Of a DNA stretch of 5,172 nucleotides, positions 1-5,039 are shown one piece after another. Origin of the DNA: Nitrospirota bacterium (GTDB taxonomy: Bacteria > Nitrospirota > Nitrospiria > SBBL01 > Manganitrophaceae); contig JAHFEM010000194.1 of the NCBI GenBank assembly GCA_023248505.1, forward strand, positions 1-5,172, in the 5' to 3' direction. The first letter of the stretch is position 1. Each line of letters starts with the position of its first letter. A model generated the notes under the pieces. The model had not been told where the DNA came from. It saw nothing but the letters and a program-made list of their open reading frames with translations, and searched no databases. A program made the position numbers and the translations under genes.

Positions 1-1
1 G

Positions 2-514
2 GATAAAGAGAAGCATGTCACTATCTATCCATCAGACATCTTCGAAATCTCATATAAGATCCATTTTGATCATCCCTTGATCTCGAGCCAAGAGTACCAT
101 TATCAACATAGCTGGGAAACCTTCATGACCGAGATCGCCCCCGCCAGAACATTTGGTTTCTTGAAAGATGTTCAAATGCTTCAATCCATGGGGCTTGCCC
201 GTGGCGGCTCGCTCGAAAATGCCATTGTCATTGGGGATAATCAGGTGTTAAACGAGGAGGGCCTTCGCTTCTCGGACGAGTTCGTTCGCCACAAAATTCT
301 GGACTTGATCGGGGATCTCTCGCTGCTTGGAATGCCGATTTTAGGCAGGATCGAGGCGGTCTGCTCAGGACATAAGCTTCATGCAAGGCTCATTAAAGAG
401 ATTTTACAAAATAAGAAAGCCTGCAAAATCTCAGGCACTGTTCCCAGCATTGAGCCATATAAGGTTCCTTCCCCTCGTCAGGCGATCTATTCTCCCCTTT
501 CTTCAGCAATATAA
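2..514 (+). CDS. lpxC: UDP-3-O-acyl-N-acetylglucosamine deacetylase, C-terminal part
   Basis: LpxC is the zinc-dependent cytoplasmic enzyme that removes the N-acetyl group from UDP-3-O-acyl-GlcNAc, the committed step of lipid A synthesis. The frame is open from the window edge, so about 170 C-terminal residues are visible of a protein usually near 300; the start lies upstream. A TTG at 77 is internal, because the preceding codons read YKIHFDHPLI, a typical LpxC strand. Recognisable blocks are EIAPARTFGFLKDV, the GLARGGSLENAIV loop, LNEEGLRF, and the HKILDLIGDL helix. In that helix the His (codon 290-292) and Asp (302-304) correspond to two of the zinc ligands. SGHKLH follows, whose His (371-373) is the usual catalytic His. 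The tail after it is about 45 residues, comparable to the tail of E. coli LpxC. The gene converges on the HARE-domain gene and probably ends at the hairpin 25 bases downstream. Identification is secure. Confidence 0.96.
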   Translation, partial: DKEKHVTIYPSDIFEISYKIHFDHPLISSQEYHYQHSWETFMTEIAPARTFGFLKDVQMLQSMGLARGGSLENAIVIGDNQVLNEEGLRFSDEFVRHKILDLIGDLSLLGMPILGRIEAVCSGHKLHARLIKEILQNKKACKISGTVPSIEPYKVPSPRQAIYSPLSSAI

Positions 515-538
515 AATCCAAAAGCTCAGAAATAAAGA

Positions 539-570
539 GGGGCCCCGGAGGGCCCCCCACTTCATTTTTC
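539..570. terminator. Probable bidirectional intrinsic terminator between lpxC and the HARE gene
   Basis: GGGGCCC (539-545) pairs perfectly with GGGCCCC (550-556) around a 4-base loop, CGGA. On the plus strand the stem is followed, after a few bases, by a T-rich run (561-571) that would terminate lpxC transcripts, whose stop is 25 bases upstream. On the minus strand the stem is followed by TCTTTATTT, which would terminate the opposing gene. The stem and loop are clear. Activity in both directions is inferred from the T-rich flanks and the convergent gene layout. Confidence 0.8.
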
Positions 571-577
571 TCTGACA

Positions 578-638
578 CTATTTCTTTTTGGTAGCTTTTT
601 TCTTTGTCGCGGTCTTCTTTTTTGTCGCCAATGCTCTC
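578..638 (-). other. Out-of-frame lysine-rich (ATKKK)3 C-terminal tail of the HARE gene
   Basis: Just past the UGA stop of the HARE gene, the frame shifted by +1 reads GERALATKKKTATKKKATKKK and ends at a TAG (578-580). This composition is like histone H1-type or AlgP-like basic tails that bind DNA non-specifically, and it fits a protein whose main domain is a winged helix. The TAG lies 21 bases before the shared terminator hairpin, the usual distance for a gene end, whereas the UGA lies 82 bases away. The tail could be joined by losing one G from the run of five G before the UGA, by losing one A from the A7 run further upstream (676-682 region), or by +1 ribosomal frameshifting at GGG-UGA. 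Which of these is true cannot be decided from one sequence. Confidence 0.6.
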
Positions 639-1193
639 TCACCCCCTTTCCTGACCCTCTTTATTAGTAGCAGGGTTTTTTTCTAACAGGGCTTCTGGCC
701 CTGTCTCCTCAACAAGCGTGAATGTGTTTGGAGCGATTTTCTTAAAGCGCTTATCCCTTGAAAGGGAGATGGCGACGGAGGTCACAGGTGTTTTCCCCCT
801 GATACGAACGCCTCCCTCTGTGAGTTTTTGGTATATTTCCTTGGCGTGTAGCGGTTTACCGGTCTCTTTCAGAAGTAAGAAGGTCGCCTGAGGAACCGAG
901 AGACCGACATACCGTGTTTTTTCTAGAAGAATTTCTTTTGAGTGGTCATGGGTTTCGCTGGGTTTACCACTTCTCTCCTTCTCTGATTCAGAAGTGAGCT
1001 GATTGGAAGGATGGGTCCATTTGGTTTTTTCGATTTCAACGCGATAAAGTGTTTCGGCAAGTTCAAGATATTTCTTAATGGTCTTTATCTCATCCTCTAT
1101 TTTTTCACGTTTTTTTTGAAGCTCCTGCAGCTTCGATTTGTAAACGTGAATTCTTTGTTCAAGACCTGTAATAATATCTTTAAAATCTTCCAC
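639..1193 (-). CDS. Coiled-coil and HARE-type winged-helix protein, probable DNA-binding protein
   Basis: The protein has 184 residues from the GTG at 1193. Residues about 8-58 form a charged coiled coil (LEQRIHVYKSKLQELQKKREKI and onward). A polar Ser/Glu/Lys linker follows, then residues about 94-162 match the HARE-HTH winged-helix fold. Its hallmarks are YVGLSVPQA, GKPLHAKEIYQKL, GGVRIRGKTP, VAISLSRDKRFKKI and NTFTL. HARE-HTH domains occur in RNA polymerase delta subunits, restriction-linked proteins and eukaryotic ASXL/HB1, where they are thought to bind DNA. The specific role of this protein is unknown. GTG is preferred as the start because AGAGGTG (1199-1205) sits five bases before it. 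The longer reading from an ATG at 1223 would begin inside the promoter and has no ribosome site. The gene is probably monocistronic. The reading frame ends at a UGA after a G5 run, and a basic tail continues in the +1 frame, so it may be frameshifted. Other roles, such as nucleoid protein or regulator, remain open. Confidence 0.8.
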   Translation of the reverse strand: MEDFKDIITGLEQRIHVYKSKLQELQKKREKIEDEIKTIKKYLELAETLYRVEIEKTKWTHPSNQLTSESEKERSGKPSETHDHSKEILLEKTRYVGLSVPQATFLLLKETGKPLHAKEIYQKLTEGGVRIRGKTPVTSVAISLSRDKRFKKIAPNTFTLVEETGPEALLEKNPATNKEGQERG

Positions 1194-1198
1194 CGTAA

Positions 1199-1205
1199 CA
1201 CCTCT
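1199..1205 (-). promoter_or_regulatory. Ribosome binding site deciding the GTG start of the HARE gene
   Basis: The minus strand reads AGAGGTG, then five bases, then GTG (1193-1191). This is a strong Shine-Dalgarno match at normal spacing. The in-frame ATG codons at 1223 and 1214 have no such site, and both lie within or before the -10 box. The site therefore supports the shorter protein beginning MEDFKDIITG. Confidence 0.75.
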
Positions 1206-1220
1206 ATACAGCATGTATAG
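1204..1220. promoter_or_regulatory. Palindrome over the -10 box, candidate repressor operator
   Basis: CTATACA (1204-1210) and TGTATAG (1214-1220) form a perfect inverted repeat with a 3-base centre. It covers the whole -10 hexamer and the probable transcription start of the HARE gene, which is the classic place for a repressor to block RNA polymerase. A related, imperfect element sharing the GCATG centre lies at 1251-1265, just upstream of the -35 box. The binding protein is unknown. Autoregulation by the HARE protein is possible but is only a guess. Confidence 0.5.
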
Positions 1221-1242
1221 CATTTAGAATGATACGTGTCAA
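1214..1242 (-). promoter_or_regulatory. Sigma70-type promoter of the HARE gene
   Basis: Read on the minus strand, a perfect -35 hexamer TTGACA (1242-1237) is followed by exactly 17 bases and the -10 hexamer TATACA (1219-1214), which matches TATAAT at four of six positions. The start point would fall near 1207, giving a leader of only about 14 bases that just holds the ribosome site. The upstream flank is AT-rich (AAATTTAT), which would favour strength. The hexamers are direct observation; activity is inferred. Confidence 0.75.
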
Positions 1243-1250
1243 GATAAATT

Positions 1251-1316
1251 TATAGGCATGCTATCATATTTGAATGGATGAATGCTATATCTTAGGCTAT
1301 AGCTTCTTACACTATA
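1251..1316. repeat. Cluster of CTATA/TATAG half-sites in the murJ-HARE gap
   Basis: This AT-rich non-coding stretch repeats the motif CTATA or its complement. TATAGGCATGCTATC (1251-1265) is a near-palindrome. AATGCTATA (1281-1289) is an inverted copy of TATAGCATT at 1216-1224. GCTATAGC (1296-1303) is a perfect 8-base palindrome, and ACTATATATG lies at 1311-1320. GCTATA at 1284-1289 can also pair with TATAGC at 1298-1303 around an 8-base loop. These could be accessory operator sites for the promoter at 1214-1242. Low-complexity AT content explains some of the matches. No GC-rich terminator for murJ is visible in this gap. Confidence 0.35.
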
Positions 1317-1353
1317 TATGGACTGAATTGATTATCAGGATACAAGTATGTGA

Positions 1354-2997
1354 TCAAGAGGGGGGGATACGTCTTGCAAGACGGCTATTAATGAGGTTAA
1401 GGATGAAATAAAATTCTTCACTTTTAAGTAGTGCTTGTATTGCAAAGTAAGCGGCTGTACTTAGGAATATTGCAATTGTTAGTGTAGCTGCTTTAACGGT
1501 CCAATTTCCTGGGGTGAGCCACATCGCTTGATGATTTACCCAAAGAGAGATCGGTAAAAGGCAGGACGTAGCAAGGATGACCTTTACATGTGAGTTGAAG
1601 ATCCTTTTCCCATCCACCCGTCCAATCCGTTTTCTTAAAATAAGAAGCAATAGAAAGAAGTTGAGGATGGCCGAAAGGGATGTCGCGAGCGCTAAGCCCC
1701 CATGTTTAAGGGGAACCATGAGGGTAACGTTGAGGATCAGGTTGGCGATCACCGCGATAAATCCGACTTTGACGGGCGTTTTCGTATCCTGGAGAGAGTA
1801 GAAAACAGGGACCACAATTCGAATGCCGGCAAATGCCCATAACCCGATTGAATAGAAAAGAACGGCGGCCGCTGTTCCTTGTGTCGCAAGGGGGCCGAAC
1901 TCGCCGTGCTCGAAGAGAAGGTGAACAATCGGGACCCGGAAGAGGATCAATCCCATCATTGCAGGGAAGGTGATGAAGAAGACAAACCGAAGGCCAAAGG
2001 AGAAGGTCCGGCGCAATTCGTTCATTTCCCCGTTCGCTGCCTGTGTCGAAAGGGTCGGGAGGAGCGCCGTAGAGAGCGCAACGGCAAAGATACCCAGCGG
2101 GAAATGAATGAGCCGCATGCCATAATAAAGATAACTCACGCTTCCGGCAGCCAAGTAGGATGCAAGCAGGGTATTTACAAGAACATTGATTTGGGTGACC
2201 GAAAGGCCAAGCGTCGTTGGGAGGAGGAGTTTCCCCATCTGGGCGACACCCGGGTGGAGCGGCCAGATCGGGTTTCGAAACTTAAAGGAGAGCCCTTCCT
2301 GATAAAGTGTTGGAACTTGGATGAGGAATTGTGCAAGTCCCCCGAGAGCTACGCCGATGGCCGCTCCGTAGACCGGCTCAGGCAAAAGAGGAGTGAAGCC
2401 GAAAACGAAGAGAATGCTAACCACATTGAATACGCCCGAGGCGAGTGCGGGAGGGGCAAAATGTCGGGTGCTGTTGAGGATTCCCATCGCAAGCGCCGCC
2501 AATGAGATGAAGAGAAGGAAGGGGAACATGATCCGTGTCATCGCGACCGTCAGAGAGAATTGATAGGGATCCCGAACGAAACCGGGGGCAATCCATCGAA
2601 TGATTTCGGGCGACATGAAAATTCCGACGGTAACGACCATACAGAGGAGCAGGAAGAGGGTGGTAAAGGCGGCCGAGGCGAGTTCTTTGGCCTCGGATCG
2701 TGATTTCTTGGAGAGATATTCCGTGAAGACCGGAATAAAGGCGGCTGACATCGATCCTTCGGCAAACAGCTCGCGAAGCATGTTGGGAATTCGAAAGGCG
2801 ACGTAAAAGGCGTCGGCGGCAATCGTTGCGCCGAAGAGGTTGGCAAGAATCATATCCCGAATGAATCCGAGAATACGGCTGATCAGTGTTCCGAAAGCGA
2901 CGATGCCGGCCGCACCGGCGATCCCCTTCTCGACCTGGACTTGGGCGGCGAGACGCTTCCCTTGGCTTTCCATGAGGCTTTTCCCTTGACTTTCCAT
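1354..2997 (-). CDS. murJ: Lipid II flippase MurJ (MviN family)
   Basis: MurJ moves the peptidoglycan precursor lipid II across the inner membrane. The product is 547 residues, strongly hydrophobic throughout, as expected for the 14-helix MOP-superfamily fold; E. coli MurJ is about 511. By eye against the E. coli protein, the key charged residues are present: Arg41 and Arg47 in SRILGFIRD (R18 and R24), Asp62 (D39), Arg75 in PNMLRELFAEG (R52), and Arg295 in YYGMRLIHFPLG (R270). FYSLQDTKTPVKV is also typical. The N-terminus is odd: MESQGKSL is followed by MESQGKRL, from a 24-base tandem duplication. The ATG at 2997 has no clear ribosome site, while the second ATG (2973) has AAGGGA nine bases upstream, so the true product may be 539 residues. 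The gene is divergent from rpsT. A TAAAAT at 3029-3024 on the minus strand could be its -10 box, but no good -35 is seen. Confidence 0.96.
   Translation of the reverse strand: MESQGKSLMESQGKRLAAQVQVEKGIAGAAGIVAFGTLISRILGFIRDMILANLFGATIAADAFYVAFRIPNMLRELFAEGSMSAAFIPVFTEYLSKKSRSEAKELASAAFTTLFLLLCMVVTVGIFMSPEIIRWIAPGFVRDPYQFSLTVAMTRIMFPFLLFISLAALAMGILNSTRHFAPPALASGVFNVVSILFVFGFTPLLPEPVYGAAIGVALGGLAQFLIQVPTLYQEGLSFKFRNPIWPLHPGVAQMGKLLLPTTLGLSVTQINVLVNTLLASYLAAGSVSYLYYGMRLIHFPLGIFAVALSTALLPTLSTQAANGEMNELRRTFSFGLRFVFFITFPAMMGLILFRVPIVHLLFEHGEFGPLATQGTAAAVLFYSIGLWAFAGIRIVVPVFYSLQDTKTPVKVGFIAVIANLILNVTLMVPLKHGGLALATSLSAILNFFLLLLILRKRIGRVDGKRIFNSHVKVILATSCLLPISLWVNHQAMWLTPGNWTVKAATLTIAIFLSTAAYFAIQALLKSEEFYFILNLINSRLARRIPPS
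2950..2997 (-). repeat. 24-base tandem duplication at the murJ start
   Basis: Two adjacent 24-base units (2997-2974 and 2973-2950) each begin ATGGAAAG, and they match at 20 of 24 positions by my alignment. They encode MESQGKSL and MESQGKRL. Both in-frame ATGs are candidate starts. The outer unit, read on the plus strand, supplies TTGACT, a candidate -35 box for rpsT, while the inner unit has TTGGCT at the same place. Confidence 0.85.
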
Positions 2998-3015
2998 CGG
3001 AGACTGTGTTAAAAA
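2986..3015 (+). promoter_or_regulatory. Candidate rpsT promoter overlapping the murJ 5' end
   Basis: TTGACT (2986-2991) matches the -35 consensus at five of six positions. TAAAAA (3010-3015), 18 bases later, matches the -10 consensus at four of six. A start near 3022 would leave a short leader of about 20 bases before the rpsT GTG. The -35 box falls inside the first codons of murJ in its longer reading. This is moderate evidence only, since the -10 lies in an A-rich run where weak matches are common. Confidence 0.45.
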
Positions 3016-3028
3016 ACGTTTTTATTTT

Positions 3029-3034
3029 AAGGAG
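3029..3034 (+). promoter_or_regulatory. Ribosome binding site of rpsT
   Basis: AAGGAG sits nine bases before the GTG at 3044. It confirms a GTG start for the bS20 reading frame, which then begins MANHPSALKR as expected for the family. Confidence 0.85.
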
Positions 3035-3043
3035 ATCTTAATC

Positions 3044-3331
3044 GTGGCGAATCATCCATCTGCATTGAAGCGAGAGCGGCAGGCGAAAAAAAGAAAACAG
3101 CGGAATCGGGGCATCCTTTCCGCCGTTCGAACCGCGGTCAAGCGGGTCCAGACGGCCCTTTCCGAAAAGAATCAGGATCTTGCCAAATCGGCTCTGAAGG
3201 AGGCGACCTCGTCGCTCGACGGTGCCGCTTCCAAAGGGGTTATTCCCCAAAAGCGCGCCTCCCGAAAAATTTCTCGCCTCTCGGCGCGGGTCAAAAAGTT
3301 TCTGTCGGCTGCTGCATCCCCCTCTGCCTAA
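3044..3331 (+). CDS. rpsT: 30S ribosomal protein bS20
   Basis: bS20 is a primary 16S rRNA-binding protein of the small subunit. The 95-residue product is close to the usual size of about 87 and is dominated by Lys and Arg. The N-terminus MANHPSALKRERQAKKRKQRNR and the following SAVRTAVKRV are the family signature. A central helical segment, SALKEATSSLDGAASKGVI, leads to PQKRASRKISRLSARVKKF, the expected C-terminal helix. The start is GTG, with AAGGAG nine bases upstream. Non-AUG starts are known for this gene in some bacteria. It is transcribed alone on the plus strand between the divergent murJ and the convergent holA. The last few residues (SAAASPSA) are low-complexity and not conserved. 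Confidence 0.97.
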   Translation: MANHPSALKRERQAKKRKQRNRGILSAVRTAVKRVQTALSEKNQDLAKSALKEATSSLDGAASKGVIPQKRASRKISRLSARVKKFLSAAASPSA

Positions 3332-3424
3332 CGTCAAATCAAGGCATATCGAGAGGATCTTTCCAGCATACTTTGCCGGGTGAGTTCCTTTTGTCGTATC
3401 GCTGAAGCGGCGACCTGTCTGATG

Positions 3425-3454
3425 CAATCCTTTCACTTTTAAAAGAAAGGATTG
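3425..3454. other. Stem-loop in the rpsT/holA convergent gap
   Basis: CAATCCTTTC (3425-3434) and GAAAGGATTG (3445-3454) form a perfect 10-base stem around the loop ACTTTTAAAA. It lies 93 bases past the rpsT stop and immediately past the holA stop, so it could mark or protect the 3' ends of both transcripts. There is no T-run after the stem on either strand, so it is not a canonical intrinsic terminator. No other terminator is apparent in 3332-3462. Confidence 0.5.
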
Positions 3455-3462
3455 GGCCGCGC

Positions 3463-4506
3463 TCATGACCTCGATTCCAAAAAGGGGAGGGTATAACCTG
3501 TCCGCTGTAATGTCGGATGGGGTCGACAGAGATCGAGCATCAGCATCTCAAGGACCAGCGGTGCCGATTGTCTTCCCCCCTTCAATTGAGAATCCGCGGC
3601 CAAGGAGAGATCAAATGCCTTCCGAATGTCATTGCTCTTCCAATTCCGGAGCTGCTTGAAAAAGGAGGGAAGAAGATTCGGAGGCATTGGAACTTTTTTC
3701 CCCACCGTCGCTTCCGATTTCCCGGCATCGATCGCCTCTCTTGCCACCGCCATCAGCCTCCACTGCCGTGTCAGCATGGTCAAAATAAAAAGGGGATGCT
3801 CTCCCTCCGCGAGCAGGGATGAAAGAAGCGCAAGGCCGTTCTTCAGGTTTTTCTCTCCAATGGCTCGGATCAATTCGAAAATAGAATGACTGCGTCCCCC
3901 TGCAATGAGCTGCTGAACCGTCTCGAGAGTGACCTTCTTTTCATCTGAGAGATGAAGCGCCAGCTTATCCAGCTCCTGTTGGATGAGAAAGAGATCGCTG
4001 CCAAGGTGTTCTTTGAGACACCACGTTGCCTCTTCTGAAAGATCGATCCCCCGTTGCTTCCCCTCTTGCGAAATCCAACCAGGCAGGGCCTGTTCCGAGA
4101 GGGGTGCACAATGGACCGTCGTTCCCTTCTTTTTCAGCGTGGTAAATAATTTCTTACGCATATCGGGCTTGGCGGCAATAAAGAGCATCACCGTTGTCTC
4201 ACAGGGGGCATCGAGATAGTTTAAAAGCACCTCACGCTCGTCCTTGATGAGATCCGCGTTTTGCAGAATGACCAGCCGTCGCGGGCTGAATACCGGGAAG
4301 GTTTTCGCAATCATTGTGACCTGAGCGAGATCGATCCCCTCTCCCTGGAATTGATCATAATTGAAATCGCGGGAAGCGTCGTCGAGCACCTTCTCGCGGA
4401 ATCGACTGAGGAGCTGATGGATAAAAAAGGGTTCCTCACCGGTCAGAAGGTAGACGGGAGAGAAGCGCCCTTGTTCAAGGTGTTTTAAGGCTTCTGGATA
4501 GGTCAT
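3463..4506 (-). CDS. holA: DNA polymerase III subunit delta
   Basis: Delta is the clamp-loader subunit that opens the beta sliding clamp during replication. The 347-residue product is the normal family length. The N-terminal domain shows FSPVYLLTGEEPFFIHQLL (about residues 15-33), then FPVFSPRRLVILQNADL (about 70-86), which matches the conserved delta block, then TVMLFIAAKPDMRKKLF. The middle domain carries LGSDLFLIQQELDKLALHL. The collar domain has HSIFELIRAIGEKN, HPLFILTMLTRQWRLM, and a final LKGGRQSAPLVLEMLMLDLC. The delta subunit lacks a working P-loop, and none is seen here. The ATG overlaps the lptE stop as ATGA, and no good ribosome site precedes it, so translation is probably coupled to lptE. 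The last 18 or so residues are not conserved. Confidence 0.96.
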   Translation of the reverse strand: MTYPEALKHLEQGRFSPVYLLTGEEPFFIHQLLSRFREKVLDDASRDFNYDQFQGEGIDLAQVTMIAKTFPVFSPRRLVILQNADLIKDEREVLLNYLDAPCETTVMLFIAAKPDMRKKLFTTLKKKGTTVHCAPLSEQALPGWISQEGKQRGIDLSEEATWCLKEHLGSDLFLIQQELDKLALHLSDEKKVTLETVQQLIAGGRSHSIFELIRAIGEKNLKNGLALLSSLLAEGEHPLFILTMLTRQWRLMAVAREAIDAGKSEATVGKKVPMPPNLLPSFFKQLRNWKSNDIRKAFDLSLAADSQLKGGRQSAPLVLEMLMLDLCRPHPTLQRTGYTLPFLESRS

Positions 4507-5039
4507 TGGCCGGCCGGCACGGTTGAAGGTGACGTGGAGAGCTGGGTCATGTTCCTTAAATCGGCCACCCGTTCGGCCAGACGTCGTCCTGCCTCTCGGA
4601 TGGCGCGGTCTTCCGCAACGCGATCTGTAATGGGGTCGGAACTTGCGATGTACTCTGCAGAAGCCTCAGCATGATCCTTCTGTTTCGATGGAGGGGTTTC
4701 CTTAGAAGAAAGGAAGGCATACTCGAGACCAATTGTAATCCGGTATTCCTGAGCTTGGCCGATTCGGTTCAGGGAGATTGGAACTCTATCAAAACGGATC
4801 ACGCGGCCGGAGAGGGTCAGGGGGGCTTGATCGGGTTTGGCGACGACCTGCCAGCCCTGTCTTAGAAAGGTTTCTTTGAAACCCTCGCTGACCCGATTTT
4901 CCAAAAGAGGCTCAAACGTTGCATTTTCAAAGACGGGAATGGCGATCGTCCGATCGGGGGATGCCATCTCCGATCGGATTCCACTGTGGTATCCACAGCC
5001 GGCCAGACTCACTAGAAGGAGAAGAATCGCCCTTCTCAT
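4503..5039 (-). CDS. lptE: LPS assembly lipoprotein LptE
   Basis: LptE is the outer-membrane lipoprotein that plugs and stabilises LptD, the channel that inserts LPS into the outer leaflet. The 178-residue product begins with a short basic and hydrophobic signal, MRRAILLLLVSLAGC. Its lipobox LAGC makes Cys15 the lipidated residue, and CGYH immediately after is typical of LptE. The next part, TIAIPVFENATFEPLLENRVSE and TLSGRVIRFDRVPIS, matches the usual alpha/beta sandwich. The family is weakly conserved, but the lipobox, length and position between leuS and holA (the same order as in E. coli) make the call firm. The start ATG overlaps the leuS stop and the stop overlaps the holA start, both as ATGA. 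The C-terminal 25 residues are polar and probably disordered. Confidence 0.9.
   Translation of the reverse strand: MRRAILLLLVSLAGCGYHSGIRSEMASPDRTIAIPVFENATFEPLLENRVSEGFKETFLRQGWQVVAKPDQAPLTLSGRVIRFDRVPISLNRIGQAQEYRITIGLEYAFLSSKETPPSKQKDHAEASAEYIASSDPITDRVAEDRAIREAGRRLAERVADLRNMTQLSTSPSTVPAGQ

Noticed and set aside
410..514. LpxC C-terminal tail (from about KKACKISG) as a possible frameshift product
   Set aside because: E. coli LpxC also has a tail of comparable length and variable sequence after the catalytic SGH motif, so no frameshift is needed.
393..578. 61-codon minus-strand frame across the lpxC 3' end and the terminator
   Set aside because: It runs through the terminator hairpin and overlaps lpxC antisense, has no ribosome site, and is not protein-like. 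It is in frame with the HARE gene past its UGA, but that continuation is less convincing than the lysine-rich +1 frame.
1194..1223. ATG at 1223 as the start of the HARE gene
   Set aside because: No ribosome site precedes it, and it falls between the -35 and -10 boxes of the likely promoter. The GTG at 1193 has a strong site at ideal spacing.
1224..1353. Small gene or RNA in the AT-rich murJ-HARE gap
   Set aside because: No reading frame with a ribosome site and no stable GC-rich fold was seen. The gap is better explained as promoter and operator DNA.
1879..2505. 208-codon plus-strand frame inside murJ
   Set aside because: It is antisense to a clear MurJ coding region. The product is highly charged with no domain, which is typical of the complement of a membrane-protein gene.
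3038..3466. 142-codon minus-strand frame opposite rpsT, starting at an ATGA overlap with the holA stop
   Set aside because: Its start overlap mimics the operon pattern, but nearly all of it is antisense to rpsT. The product is Arg/Gly/Ser-rich with no recognisable domain, as expected from the complement of a Lys/Arg-rich gene.
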